DNA of 41,290 nucleotides from Intrasporangium sp. (GCF_030452765.1 NZ_JAKDLO010000015.1:1-41290), one strand, 5' to 3'. Shown: positions 1-9,057, counted from the stretch's first letter. The notes: generated by a model not told the origin, from the letters alone. Numbers and translations: made by a program.

Positions 1-2
1 CC

Positions 3-131
3 ACCCTGCGCGAGGTCCTGCCCGGGCGCACGGTCGCCTGCCACTACGCCGAAGGGATCCTGGACGGGTCGGTCCAACCGGCGAGCACCGGGCAGCAGGC
101 GGTCGACGACGCACAGCCCGCCTCGAAGTGA
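3..131 (+). CDS. ABC transporter ATP-binding protein, C-terminal end (partial)
   Basis: Only the last 42 codons are in the window; the frame enters from the left edge and stops at TGA 129-131. The translation contains LPGRTVACHYAEGI, which resembles the conserved tail after the nucleotide-binding domain in oligopeptide/dipeptide ABC ATPases (DppF/OppF type), where a VACH segment follows the Fe-S-like or peptide-transporter C-terminal region. The downstream amidohydrolase starts 55 bp later on the same strand, so the transporter probably imports the substrate of the catabolic genes that follow. The family call rests on a short segment and the ligand cannot be told. Confidence 0.6.
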   Translation, partial: TLREVLPGRTVACHYAEGILDGSVQPASTGQQAVDDAQPASK

Positions 132-186
132 GGCGCACCCCAGCGGCGTCCTTGCCGCCACGCACCGACAGGAGCAGGCCCTGACG

Positions 187-1794
187 ATGGATACGATTCT
201 GCACAACGCCAACGTCATCGTCGGCGACGCCACCGGTCGTCGCGCCGCCTCGCTCGGGCTCGCACAGGGCAGGGTCGTCGCCCTCGAGGTGGACAGCGCC
301 CTCGTCGACCCGGACCGGCGGGTCGACCTCCGCGGGCGGACGGTCGTGCCCGGATTCCACGATGCGCACTGCCACACGACCTGGTATGGGCTGTCGCTCC
401 GCGAGCTGCCGCTGGACGACCCGAAGATCCGTGACCTCGATGACGTGTACGCCGCCGTGGCAGCCGCGGCGGCGACCCAGCCGGAGGGCGGCTGGATCAT
501 CGGGCGAGGATGGCACCCCCTCCGCCTCGGCGGCCGCTCGCCCCGGTTGCCGGACCTGGACCGGATCACCACCCGGCATCCAGTCTGGCTCGTGGCCAGC
601 TCGGGTCACGCGTCCGTGGTCAACTCCGTCATCCTGCGACTGCTCGACTTCACCCACCTGTCGGCTCGCAGGCCCCTGCAGACCGACGAGCAGGGCCAGC
701 CGACCGGCCTGCTCGAAGAGGACGCGCACGCGTGTGTCCTCGAACAGGCCCGCCCGTACCTCCTCGACGACGTCGTCGCCGCGATCGGCCGCGCCCACGA
801 CCAGTACCTGCGCGTCGGCATCACCAGCGCCCAGGAGGCCGGGGTGGGGGCCGGGCTCGTCGGGTATGGCGGCGCCGAGATGGGCGCGTACCAGGTCGCC
901 CGCGAGCGTGGTCGGCTGCGGGTCCGCACCACGTTGATGCCCAGCGCGAAGGGCCTGCACGACCTGCACCAGTCCAGGGGCGAAACCCTCTTCGGGCTCG
1001 GCCTGGGCGTGCACACCGGGTTCGGCGACGACCGGCTGCGGATCGGCCCGGTCAAGTTCTTCACCGACGGGTCGGTGCTGGCCGGCACGGCCGGAATGCA
1101 CGGCGGGCCGGAGCAGCCGTACTACGACCACGAGTGGCTGCGGCGCCGGATCATCGACGCGCACCGTTCGGGCTGGCAGCTGGCCATCCACGCCCAAGGT
1201 GATGCGGCCGTCGACTTCGTGCTCGACTGCCTCGAGGAAAGCGCGCGGCGCTACCCGCGCCATGACCCCCGGCACCGGATCGAGCACGCCTCGATCGCCA
1301 CGGACCAGGCTGTGGCGCGGATGGCCCGGCTCGGCGTCATCCCCGACCCCCAAGGACGCTTCGTCGGCGTCGTCGGCGACGGCCTGCTCGACCTGCTCGA
1401 CCCGGCCCAGCTGGCCAACACCTATCGATCCCGCACGTTCCTCGCCGCCGGCCTGGTCCTGCCCGGCAGCTCGGACAGGCCCTGCACGGAAGGCATCCCT
1501 ATGCTCGGAATCCACGACATGGTCAACCGGCGCACCGACAGCGGGCGCCCGTTCGGCCTGGAAGAGGCGCTCACCCCCACCGAGGCGCTGCGCGCCTACT
1601 CGCACGGGTCCGCCTACGCCACCTTCGCCGAGGACCGACTCGGGACACTCGCGGAGGGGCAGCACGCCGACCTCGTCGTGCTCGACGCCGACCCGACCGA
1701 GGTGGCACCCGAGAGCATCCGCGAGATCGAGGTGCTGGCCACCTACGTCGCAGGCCAGCTCGTCCACGACCGCGACGGCCGGTGGGCCCGATGA
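187..1794 (+). CDS. YtcJ-like metal-dependent amidohydrolase (amidohydrolase family 3)
   Basis: This 535-residue protein belongs to the YtcJ branch of the amidohydrolase superfamily, cytoplasmic hydrolases of amide or ester bonds with metal in a TIM barrel. Visible motifs are the first metal ligands in PGFHDAHCH (near residue 60), a histidine in LAIHAQGDAAVD, a histidine in HRIEHAS, and the late acid in LPGSSDRPC. The C-terminus ends with the usual small beta-domain text (GTLAEGQHADLVVLDADP). ATG 187 follows GGAG about 13 bases upstream. The stop overlaps the ATG of the ligase gene by 4 bp, indicating one operon and translational coupling. The substrate is unknown; an acyl amide whose acid product is then activated by the CoA ligase is a reasonable inference. 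Confidence 0.85.
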   Translation: MDTILHNANVIVGDATGRRAASLGLAQGRVVALEVDSALVDPDRRVDLRGRTVVPGFHDAHCHTTWYGLSLRELPLDDPKIRDLDDVYAAVAAAAATQPEGGWIIGRGWHPLRLGGRSPRLPDLDRITTRHPVWLVASSGHASVVNSVILRLLDFTHLSARRPLQTDEQGQPTGLLEEDAHACVLEQARPYLLDDVVAAIGRAHDQYLRVGITSAQEAGVGAGLVGYGGAEMGAYQVARERGRLRVRTTLMPSAKGLHDLHQSRGETLFGLGLGVHTGFGDDRLRIGPVKFFTDGSVLAGTAGMHGGPEQPYYDHEWLRRRIIDAHRSGWQLAIHAQGDAAVDFVLDCLEESARRYPRHDPRHRIEHASIATDQAVARMARLGVIPDPQGRFVGVVGDGLLDLLDPAQLANTYRSRTFLAAGLVLPGSSDRPCTEGIPMLGIHDMVNRRTDSGRPFGLEEALTPTEALRAYSHGSAYATFAEDRLGTLAEGQHADLVVLDADPTEVAPESIREIEVLATYVAGQLVHDRDGRWAR

Positions 1795-3389
1795 CCCCCA
1801 CACCTGCCAGAGACGCACCCGCCGACGCCCACCTGGTCCCGGTCCTCGAGACGCTCCCGGAATACGTGGACCACTGGGCCCGGCAGACCCCCGACGCCGA
1901 GGCGTACATCGACCAAGGACGGGCGACGACCTACCGCGAGCTGGCCGCCCAGGTCGCCACGTTCGCCGCCGCGCTCCGAGAGCGAGGAATCGGGCCTGGC
2001 CACCGGGTTGCGATGCTTACCGACCCACGCGCCGAATACTGGATCTGCCTGCTCGGCACCTTCCGCGCCGGCGCTACCTGGCTCGGACTCAACCCGAAGT
2101 ACCAGCTCGAGGAGCTGCTGCACGTCGTCGGCGACAGCCGCCCGAGCCTGCTCCTGGGCATCCCGCACAGCGGCGACCGCGACCTCACCCCGATCCTCGA
2201 CCGGCTGGCCGAGCACGCCGGCGCCGCGGCGCCGGTCATGCTCGACACCGACGGCACCAACGGGTGGGACGCGTTCCTCGAGACGGCACCCCCCGCATCC
2301 GGCCGGCCGCCGATCGAGATGCCGGAACCGGACACCGCAGCCCTGATCGTCTACACGTCAGGCAGCACGGGTAAGCCCAAGGGCGCAGTCCTCGGGCACC
2401 GCGGGCTGTGTGCCAGCTTCCGGATCCAGGCGCGACACAACGACGTCACGGCGATGCGAGCAATCGTCAACCTGCCGATCAACCACATCGGCGGCGTCGG
2501 AGACCTCTGCTGCACCCCGCTCGTGCAAGGCGGCGCCCTGCTCTTCCAACCGCGGTTCAGCCCGCCCGCCATCCTCGACGCCATCGAGCAGCAAGGCGCC
2601 AACACCCTGATGCAGATACCCACGATGCTCAAGCTCTTGACCGAGCATCCCCGCTGGGGCACGGCCGACCTGGCCGGCCTGCAGTTCGTGGCCTGGGGTG
2701 GTGGTCCGCTGCCGGTTGACACGATCGAGGCGCTCCGGGCGACCGGGGCCCGGCTGGGCACGACCTACGGGATGACCGAGATCAGCGGGTCGGTCAGCTA
2801 CAGCCGCCCTGACGCCACCGACGAAGAGCTCTCGAGAACCGTCGGCCACCCGATCGACGAGATCGAGATGCGGCTCATCGCCGGCGATGACGCTCCCGTC
2901 AGCCCGGGGGAGGAGGGCGAGGTAGCGGTCAAGCACCCCGGCCTGTTCCTCGGCTACTTCGGCAACCCCGAGGCGACTCGGGCGGCCTACACCAAGGACG
3001 GCTTCTTCCGCACCGGCGACGTCGCGGTCCGGCGACCCGGCGGTGCCCTGCGGCTGGTCGGGCGACGAAAGGAGATGTACAAGTCCGGCGGCTACAACGT
3101 CTACCCACGCGAGATCGAGCTCGCCCTCGAATCACACCCGGGCGTCTCCATCGCAGCAGTCGTTCCCGTGGCACACGAGACCTTCGGTGAAGTCGGAACG
3201 GCCTTCTGCGAGACGGCGCCCGGCCACACGGTCACACCCGAGGAACTCGACACGTGGTGCCGCCAGCGGCTCGCGAACTACAAGGTCCCCAAGCAGTTCC
3301 GGATCGTGGATGCCCTGCCGCTGCTGCCGGTCGGCAAGGTTGACAAGATGTGCCTACGGACGATGGCGACAGGACCCGCACAGTCGTAG
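1791..3389 (+). CDS. AMP-forming acyl-CoA synthetase / ligase
   Basis: This 532-residue class I adenylate-forming enzyme makes acyl-AMP and then acyl-CoA from a carboxylate, ATP and CoA. It has the phosphate loop YTSGSTGKPKGA (about residues 187-198), the A5 motif TTYGMTE, the A7 motif FFRTGD, the hinge and A8 segment RRKEMYKSGGYNVYPREIE, and the C-terminal catalytic lysine region LPVGKVDK. A GTG lies nine bases upstream, but ATG 1791, which overlaps the amidohydrolase stop as ATGA, is the better start. The context suggests it activates the acid released by the upstream hydrolase. Chain length or aromatic preference cannot be read from the sequence. Confidence 0.9.
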   Translation: MTPTPARDAPADAHLVPVLETLPEYVDHWARQTPDAEAYIDQGRATTYRELAAQVATFAAALRERGIGPGHRVAMLTDPRAEYWICLLGTFRAGATWLGLNPKYQLEELLHVVGDSRPSLLLGIPHSGDRDLTPILDRLAEHAGAAAPVMLDTDGTNGWDAFLETAPPASGRPPIEMPEPDTAALIVYTSGSTGKPKGAVLGHRGLCASFRIQARHNDVTAMRAIVNLPINHIGGVGDLCCTPLVQGGALLFQPRFSPPAILDAIEQQGANTLMQIPTMLKLLTEHPRWGTADLAGLQFVAWGGGPLPVDTIEALRATGARLGTTYGMTEISGSVSYSRPDATDEELSRTVGHPIDEIEMRLIAGDDAPVSPGEEGEVAVKHPGLFLGYFGNPEATRAAYTKDGFFRTGDVAVRRPGGALRLVGRRKEMYKSGGYNVYPREIELALESHPGVSIAAVVPVAHETFGEVGTAFCETAPGHTVTPEELDTWCRQRLANYKVPKQFRIVDALPLLPVGKVDKMCLRTMATGPAQS

Positions 3390-3540
3390 GCGTACGGGAA
3401 GGATGCGTTATCCCACGTCGGCGCCGTCACTGATCACCGGCTTCCGCCGCCGAGGAAACTCGCGGCGCCATGCCACAGCCAACAGCCAGCGAAGGTCGTT
3501 AGTCGGCCATATGCTGAGGGCCTGCACCAGAGGCTGATAC

Positions 3541-3583
3541 GTCAGTGAGCCTCGACCAAGTCATCGGACCGGTGGTCACTGAC
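3541..3583. promoter_or_regulatory. Inverted repeat in the leader of the TetR gene
   Basis: GTCAGTGA (3541-3548) is repeated in inverted form as TCACTGAC (3576-3583), 24 bases before the TetR start. The arms match perfectly but the 27-bp spacer is long for one TetR dimer site. It could be two half-operators or a leader hairpin. The 217-bp gap (3390-3606) shows nothing else. Confidence 0.4.
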
Positions 3584-3606
3584 TCGGACGAGGAAGGAGG
3601 GAGAGA

Positions 3607-4263
3607 ATGAACGCCTCCGTAGACATCTCGGTCCCGGACGGGGTGGTCAGGGAGCCTGTTCAGACCAGGGCCAAGGCGACGTTCGAGCGGATCCTGCAAG
3701 CGGGCCTCGAAGTGCTCATGGCCGACGGATTGCCGGGGATGAACACGAACCGGATCGCCGAGGTCGCCGGGGTGAACATCGCGACCGTCTACGCCTACTT
3801 CACGAACAAGGAGAGCATCCTGGCGTTCCTCGCTCGCCGCTTCGAGGACGAGCGTGCCAGTTGGGTGGAGGAGTACGCGGCCCAGCTCGGAGTGAGTGGT
3901 GGCCCAACCTGGGAGCAGTGGTTCAGCAAGTCGATCGATGGTATGATCCGGTTCCGCCTCGTCGAACCAGGCTCACTCGCGGTGCGTCGGGCCCTGACGG
4001 CGATGCCAGAACTACGGGATCTCGACACGTGGTCGACGCAACGCGCGACCGAAGCCAAGGTCGCAGGGCTGCGCCGCATCGCCCCGAAGCTGACGCAGGC
4101 AAAGGCCCGCGCCATCTCGCACACCTACACCCTCACCGTGACTGCAGTCATCGATGAAGCCTTCGCGAAAACGCCGTATGACCGTGCCGCGATCCGCGAG
4201 CTCAAGCGCATGATCATTGCCTATCTCGGCAGCTACCTTCCCCCGTCTGAAACGCAGAAGTGA
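3607..4263 (+). CDS. TetR/AcrR family transcriptional regulator
   Basis: This 218-residue protein has a typical TetR N-terminal DNA-binding domain. A recruitment segment (TRAKATFERILQAGLEVL) is followed by the helix-turn-helix at about residues 47-66 (TNRIAEVAGVNIATVYAYF) with the family's TVYAYF-NKE signature. The rest is an all-helical ligand-binding domain with no recognisable specificity. The start is ATG 3607 behind a strong AAGGAGG Shine-Dalgarno sequence. It lies 217 bp after the acyl-CoA synthetase on the same strand and is the likely regulator of the amidohydrolase-ligase operon, perhaps responding to the acyl-CoA product. That target is inference. Confidence 0.9.
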   Translation: MNASVDISVPDGVVREPVQTRAKATFERILQAGLEVLMADGLPGMNTNRIAEVAGVNIATVYAYFTNKESILAFLARRFEDERASWVEEYAAQLGVSGGPTWEQWFSKSIDGMIRFRLVEPGSLAVRRALTAMPELRDLDTWSTQRATEAKVAGLRRIAPKLTQAKARAISHTYTLTVTAVIDEAFAKTPYDRAAIRELKRMIIAYLGSYLPPSETQK

Positions 4264-4570
4264 GTCGGGCGAGCCCCCCAGACCGGCGATCGCGCCCGGC
4301 AACTCGAGCAAGGCAGTCGCAGTCGGCCCCGCAGCCAGCGGGGCACGATCGCCGGATCCCCTTGCCGCTGGCACTGGTCGGTTTGCCTCCCATCTGCAGG
4401 ATGCCCTCCATCCGGAACCCTTGGGTGCTGCATCATGAACGCTACGTCGATCAGGGGGCACGATCAGATCTCCTTGGTACGGCCATCGCGTGACGGGCCA
4501 TGACCTTTGCCTGGGCTCCTGGCTGCGAATCCCGATCGGAGAACGGGGCGGCTGGGGATTGCCGGGACCG
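4264..4570. other. Intergenic gap between convergent genes with one possible terminator hairpin
   Basis: This 307-bp gap separates the TetR gene from the convergent ornithine cyclodeaminase-like gene. No open frame here resembles a known protein. The only structure I see is CCCCGC (4327-4332), a five-base loop and GCGGGG (4338-4343), a hairpin about 63 bp after the TetR stop that lacks a U-tract. It may terminate the regulator transcript. Confidence 0.35.
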
Positions 4571-5491
4571 TCACGTGGGCAGCAGTGTGAGGAGCCGATC
4601 GAGTAGGAAGACCTCAGTGCCGGCGAGGCCGACGGAGCAGAACAGCACGCGCTGGTCCGCGCTGGTCCGCCCCGCGGAATGCCCCGCGAGGACGGCACCA
4701 AGGGAGGTCAGCAGGTGCTCCTTTCCGGTGCCTACGAGGACATTCGGCGGGTCATAGGCGGAGATCTGAGCCACCGAGTCCGTGAACGCCAGGTCACAGA
4801 CTGCCACCAGGTCGGGGCCGAACTCCGCACGCCCGACCTGCTTGGGGCCCAACGTGGTGATGAAGGCGCCCGGCGCCACCCACGCCGGGTCGATCACAGG
4901 TGTGGGACTGCTCGTGGCGAGCACCACGATGTCTGCATGGTCGACGGCCTCCTGGGCGTCTGCGGTGGCCATCGCGTTGAGCCCGAGCTCGGATCGTACG
5001 CGTCCAGCGAACGCGGTCCTGCCGTCAGCCCCTCGGCTGTACACCCGGACGTGAGCAAGGTCTCTCACGACGCTGATGGCGCACAACTGTTCCCAAGCCT
5101 GCGTGCCGGTTCCGACCAGCGCAAGACTGCTTGCCTCGGGCCGAGCCAAGACGTCTGCGGCGACACCGCCGATGGCCCCAACCCGTCGTGGCCCCAGCTC
5201 GTTACCGATCGCGATCCCGCGCACCCGGCCCGTGTTGGCATCGTGGACCACGACGACCTGCTCACCGGGTTCGGCGGTCTCGAACGTGTCGTAGGACCGG
5301 TAGCCGAACCACGCGCGGCGCAGCGCTCCGGTGGTGAAGACCAGACGGCTACCACCGAGGTCGGCGTGAACCCGGGGAGGCGACTGCAGTTCGCCGCGAT
5401 GCTCGGCGACCATCGCTTCGCGCATCCACTCGACCGCGGCATCGCGAGTCAACAACCGTCGCACGTCGGCATCAGTGAGGACCTCAACCAT
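4571..5491 (-). CDS. Ornithine cyclodeaminase / mu-crystallin family protein
   Basis: This 306-residue protein is a member of the OCD/mu-crystallin fold, NAD(P)-dependent enzymes that include ornithine cyclodeaminase, alanine dehydrogenase of archaea and ketimine reductases. The N-terminal substrate domain leads into a Rossmann domain with LALVGTGTQAWEQ (glycine motif at about 127-132) and later VVLATSSPTPVID and GPKQVGRAEF, both typical of the family. It is slightly shorter than most (315-340 residues). The start is ATG 5491, with no convincing Shine-Dalgarno sequence. It lies 109 bp after the acyl-ACP-reductase-like gene on the same strand, and both are Rossmann dehydrogenases. The substrate is not predictable, and true ornithine cyclodeaminase activity should not be assumed. 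Confidence 0.8.
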   Translation of the reverse strand: MVEVLTDADVRRLLTRDAAVEWMREAMVAEHRGELQSPPRVHADLGGSRLVFTTGALRRAWFGYRSYDTFETAEPGEQVVVVHDANTGRVRGIAIGNELGPRRVGAIGGVAADVLARPEASSLALVGTGTQAWEQLCAISVVRDLAHVRVYSRGADGRTAFAGRVRSELGLNAMATADAQEAVDHADIVVLATSSPTPVIDPAWVAPGAFITTLGPKQVGRAEFGPDLVAVCDLAFTDSVAQISAYDPPNVLVGTGKEHLLTSLGAVLAGHSAGRTSADQRVLFCSVGLAGTEVFLLDRLLTLLPT

Positions 5492-5600
5492 GACCGGATC
5501 ATGCCAGTTCTCGTCGACACCTCTGCCGCGAGATCATGCGAATCAAACGGACTCCCCTGCGCGGTCACTGACCCGACCACCCTGCGCCCTGCGCCGCGGG

Positions 5601-6755
5601 TCACGCAGTCGCTCGAAGGCCCCCGAGCGCCGCGGTGACCCGGTCGAAGCGTGCACGCCGCTGGGTGGTCTGGGACCGAGCGGTCGCGTGCGCACCGGTG
5701 GGCGACGCCGTGGCATGAGGCAGCACGAGCGGCTCACCGAACGAGGTCGGCTCGGCCGGCTGGAAGCCGAGCCCGCTGAAGCTGTGCGCGAGCTCCCTTG
5801 TCTGCTCGACGAGCTCGAGGACCGGCGTGCCGATCGAGAAGTCCCCGCGATGCCCGCTCAACGCCAGCAGTGCGGCCTCCGCGAAGGACGCGTGGGCCCG
5901 ACCGTCCGGCAGACCGATGCTCCCGCCGTGCAGCCGCAGCGACGGGATCTCGACGATCCCACCGTCGACGACCAGCACGTCGGGCCGCTGCTCCCGCAGA
6001 CCGAGCGAGGTGTAGCGGGGCTGAGTCGCGTCGAGCACGACGGCACCTGGCGCCAGGTGCTCGGGCCGCAGGACCGTTCCCGCTGAAACCGTCAGGAGCA
6101 CGACGAGGTCGGCGTCGGCAACCGCCGAGACGTCATCGCTGATGCGTGTCCACGCGCAGCTGCTGACCTCACCCGCGAGTGAGGCGAGCCCCCGCGTCGA
6201 CCTGTCCACCAGCGTCAACCGGTCGACCGCGGCGTCGCTGGTAAGGAGCCGAACCAGCGCCGTACCAACGCCTCCCGTCGCGCCGACGATCCCGACGTGG
6301 TGGTCCGCGTCGGGATGCACGGCCTCGCCGAGCAACCGCCGCACCTGCGCGTCGAGCGTCGCCGCGGTGAAGGCATTCCCGTTGGTCACCCCGATGCTCG
6401 CCCGGCCGCACAACCACCGTCCGCCGTCCGTGACCGTCGCGGTCAGCCCGCCGAGCCCGACGGTGCCGACTCCGAGCGTGGCCGCCCGGTCGACGGCCCA
6501 CGCGACTCGCTCGCGACCCACCAACGGATGCTCCAGCAGGCGCCGCGCACCCATCGGGACGAGGATGACGTGGCCGACCTGCTCACCACCGACCTCGATG
6601 GTGGCCGTCGGAATCGGCGGCAGCGCCAGCCGCCGCAGCGTCGAATGATAGAACCGCTCCGGCACCCTGTCCAAAGGAGACCACACGCGCCCCAGATCCT
6701 CCGCGAGCCGCGCTCGCGGGTGGACGAGGAACGCGAACCCCTGACCCCGCTCCAT
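5601..6755 (-). CDS. Acyl-ACP reductase (AAR)-like Rossmann dehydrogenase lacking the catalytic Cys
   Basis: The 384-residue product resembles, end to end, the cyanobacterial long-chain acyl-ACP reductase family. Shared parts are the opening FAFLVHP, a middle block with LGGLTATVT and TNGNAFTAATL (about 101-134), the nucleotide site VGIVGATGGVGTA (about 154-166), GGIVEIP (265-271) and the C-terminal FAEAALLALSGHRGDFSIG. In cyanobacterial enzymes the last segment of the active site reads GGVVEHC, whose Cys forms the acyl thioester; here that position is Pro271. The protein is therefore a relative with a different or lost acyl chemistry. I chose ATG 6755, preceded by GGGGGGTAGGGAG, over an in-frame GTG at 6770. 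A CsoR-box-like element lies about 80-100 bp upstream. The family comparison is from memory. Confidence 0.65.
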   Translation of the reverse strand: MERGQGFAFLVHPRARLAEDLGRVWSPLDRVPERFYHSTLRRLALPPIPTATIEVGGEQVGHVILVPMGARRLLEHPLVGRERVAWAVDRAATLGVGTVGLGGLTATVTDGGRWLCGRASIGVTNGNAFTAATLDAQVRRLLGEAVHPDADHHVGIVGATGGVGTALVRLLTSDAAVDRLTLVDRSTRGLASLAGEVSSCAWTRISDDVSAVADADLVVLLTVSAGTVLRPEHLAPGAVVLDATQPRYTSLGLREQRPDVLVVDGGIVEIPSLRLHGGSIGLPDGRAHASFAEAALLALSGHRGDFSIGTPVLELVEQTRELAHSFSGLGFQPAEPTSFGEPLVLPHATASPTGAHATARSQTTQRRARFDRVTAALGGLRATA

Positions 6756-6833
6756 CTCCCTACCCCCCACGCTCAGGGGTGCCGCCCCCCGGCGGTACCC
6801 ACTGTCTTGCAGAGTAGCCCGGGGCCTCGTGTG

Positions 6834-6853
6834 ATACCGCCCGAAAGGGGTAT
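6834..6853. promoter_or_regulatory. CsoR-box-like inverted repeat / possible hairpin
   Basis: ATACC (6834-6838) and GGTAT (6849-6853) flank GCCCGAAAGG, giving the same ATACC...GGTAT outline as the stronger element at 9061-9077 but with a wider spacer. It lies between the end of the copper ATPase gene and the start of the reductase-like gene, both on the minus strand. It could be a metal-responsive operator for the latter. The same bases can fold into a short hairpin with a GAAA loop, so a weak terminator is the alternative. Confidence 0.35.
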
Positions 6854-6858
6854 GTCGC

Positions 6859-9036
6859 TCACCGAGCCCCGACGCTCGCCTCGGGTGAGAGGTCGAGACG
6901 TCGGAGCAGTTGGGCGTTGGCCGCCACGACGATGGTCGACACCGACATGAGCAGGGCCCCGACCTCCATCGGCAGGACGAACCCGACAGGCGCGAGCACC
7001 CCCGCGGCGAGCGGCACGGCGAGGATGTTGTAGCCCGCCGCCCACCACAGGTTCTGCTTCATCTTCCGGTACCCGGCGCGTGACAGCTCGATGACGGACA
7101 GGACCGAGCGCGGGTCGTCGGAGGCGAGGATGACTCCGGCGGAGGCGATCGCGACGTCGGTGCCGGCGCCGATCGCAATGCCGACGTCGGCCTGGGCGAG
7201 GGCGGGGGCGTCGTTGACGCCGTCGCCGACCATGGCCACCCTGCGGCCCTCCCGCTGCAGCTCGGAGACCTTGCTGCTCTTGTGCTCAGGGCGGACTCCG
7301 GCGAAGACCTGGTCGATCCCGAGCTCGGCCGCCACGGAGCGGGCGACCGGCTCTGCGTCGCCGGTGATCATGACGACGTGGACTCCGAGCGCGTGCAGCG
7401 CGTCGACGGCCTGACGGGACTCCTGCCGTACCTCGTCGGTCAGGGCGAGGGCTCCGGCGACCTGCCCGTCGACGACGACGTGCAGGACGATCGCACCCTC
7501 GTCGGACCACCGCGAGGTCGCCTCCAGGGGCGAGGCGTCGTGCTCGGCAAGTAGGTTCGGCCCGCCGACGCTCACCGTGTGCCCGTCGACCCGTGCCGTC
7601 ACCCCCACCGCGGTCGAGGCGCGGAAGTCGGTCGCGGCCGGGAGGTGCAGACCGCGCTGTTGCGCGCTCGCGACGATCGCCCGGGCCAGCGGGTGCTCGC
7701 TGTCGCTCTCCGCCGCGGCTGCGAGGGCGACCAGCTCGTCGTCGGCCAGCCCGGTCGACAGGACGTCGTGGACGACGGGCTCACCCTTGGTGAGCGTGCC
7801 GGTCTTGTCGAACAGCACGGTGTCGACCTGACGCATCTGCTCGAGGGCCCCGCGATCCTTGACGAGGACCCCGCCCCTGGCGGCCCGCTCGGTCGAGATC
7901 GACACGACGAGCGGGATCGCGAGCCCGAGAGCGTGGGGGCAGGCGATGACGAGGACGGTGATGGCACGCATCAGGGCGCTGTCGGGAGTCCCGGCGAGGC
8001 TCCATACGACGATCGTGACGACGGCTGCCCCGAGGGCGAACCAGAAGAGCCACCCGGCGGCACGGTCCGCGAGCAGCTGCGCGCGGGTGGTCGAGGACTG
8101 TGCCTCGGTGACGAGGCGCTGGATGCCGGCCAGGGCCGTGTCGTCCCCGACTGCATCGACGCGCACCCGCAGGGCGTTGTCGGTCGCGACGGTGCCGGCC
8201 ACGACGTGGTCGCCGATCTCGCGGCGCACCGGCCGCGACTCCCCGGTGATCATCGACTCGTCGATGTCTGCGCCGCCGTCGGCGACCTCACCGTCGGCCG
8301 GCACCCGTCCGCCGGGCCGGACGATGACGATGTCGCCCACCCGCAGCTCGGCGGGGGACACGATCGTGATGCTGTCGCCGTCGAGGCGTTCCGCCTCGTC
8401 CGGCAGCAGGGCGGCGAGCGAGTCGAGCGCGGAGGAGGTACGGGCGAGTGAGCGCATCTCGAGCCAGTGCCCGAGCAGCATGATCACGATGAGCAGCGCC
8501 AGCTCCCACCAGAAGTCGAGCCCGTGCGAGAGCAGGCCGAGGGTCGCGCCCCAGGAGGAGACGAAGGCGACGGTGATGGCCATCCCGATCAGCAGCATCA
8601 TCCCGGGTCGGCGTCCGCGGATCTCGCTCACCGCGCCGGTGAGGAACGGCTGCCCGCCCCACACGTACATGACCGTCCCGAGCACCGCCGGCACCCAGTG
8701 CAGGCCGGGCACGTGGGGGAGGGAGTAGCCGACCAGGTCGGCGAACATCTCGCTGAGCAGCACGGTCGGCACCGAAAAGGCGAGCATGATCCAGAACAGC
8801 CGCCGGAACATCGCGACGTGGTCGCCGTGCCCGGAGTGCCCGCCGTGCCCCGAGTGACCACCGTGTGAATCCTGACCGGTGTGCCCGGTCTGGGCGTGCG
8901 CGCCGTGTGGTGTCTGGGTACCGGGTAGGTCATCGCCCCCGCTGTGCTCGTGGGTCGATGCCCGGGTGGCGTGGTCGTGCTGACCTCCGGCTTGGTTCGC
9001 GCCCTGGGTGACGATCCGGAGCTGGTTCTCCTGCAT
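6859..9036 (-). CDS. copB: Copper-transporting P1B-type ATPase, CopB-like (CPH motif)
   Basis: This 725-residue heavy-metal P-type ATPase pumps copper (for P1B-3 members usually Cu(II) or Cu(I)) out of the cytoplasm. The first 80 residues are rich in His and Gly (GHSGHGGHSGHGDH), replacing the CxxC domains of CopA and typical of CopB. Landmarks are the actuator loop MITGES, the metal-site CPH at residues 366-368 in the sixth membrane helix, the phosphorylation motif DKTGTLT (Asp410), SEHPLA, and GDGVNDAPAL. Later helices have GYNILAVPLAAG and MSVSTIVVAANA, both P1B signatures. ATG 9036 follows AAGGGAG; an in-frame GTG at 9051 would remove that site. A CsoR-like operator overlaps the promoter. 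No metal-sensing regulator gene is in the window. Confidence 0.92.
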   Translation of the reverse strand: MQENQLRIVTQGANQAGGQHDHATRASTHEHSGGDDLPGTQTPHGAHAQTGHTGQDSHGGHSGHGGHSGHGDHVAMFRRLFWIMLAFSVPTVLLSEMFADLVGYSLPHVPGLHWVPAVLGTVMYVWGGQPFLTGAVSEIRGRRPGMMLLIGMAITVAFVSSWGATLGLLSHGLDFWWELALLIVIMLLGHWLEMRSLARTSSALDSLAALLPDEAERLDGDSITIVSPAELRVGDIVIVRPGGRVPADGEVADGGADIDESMITGESRPVRREIGDHVVAGTVATDNALRVRVDAVGDDTALAGIQRLVTEAQSSTTRAQLLADRAAGWLFWFALGAAVVTIVVWSLAGTPDSALMRAITVLVIACPHALGLAIPLVVSISTERAARGGVLVKDRGALEQMRQVDTVLFDKTGTLTKGEPVVHDVLSTGLADDELVALAAAAESDSEHPLARAIVASAQQRGLHLPAATDFRASTAVGVTARVDGHTVSVGGPNLLAEHDASPLEATSRWSDEGAIVLHVVVDGQVAGALALTDEVRQESRQAVDALHALGVHVVMITGDAEPVARSVAAELGIDQVFAGVRPEHKSSKVSELQREGRRVAMVGDGVNDAPALAQADVGIAIGAGTDVAIASAGVILASDDPRSVLSVIELSRAGYRKMKQNLWWAAGYNILAVPLAAGVLAPVGFVLPMEVGALLMSVSTIVVAANAQLLRRLDLSPEASVGAR

Positions 9037-9057
9037 GGCGACTCCCTTCACGTAGAC

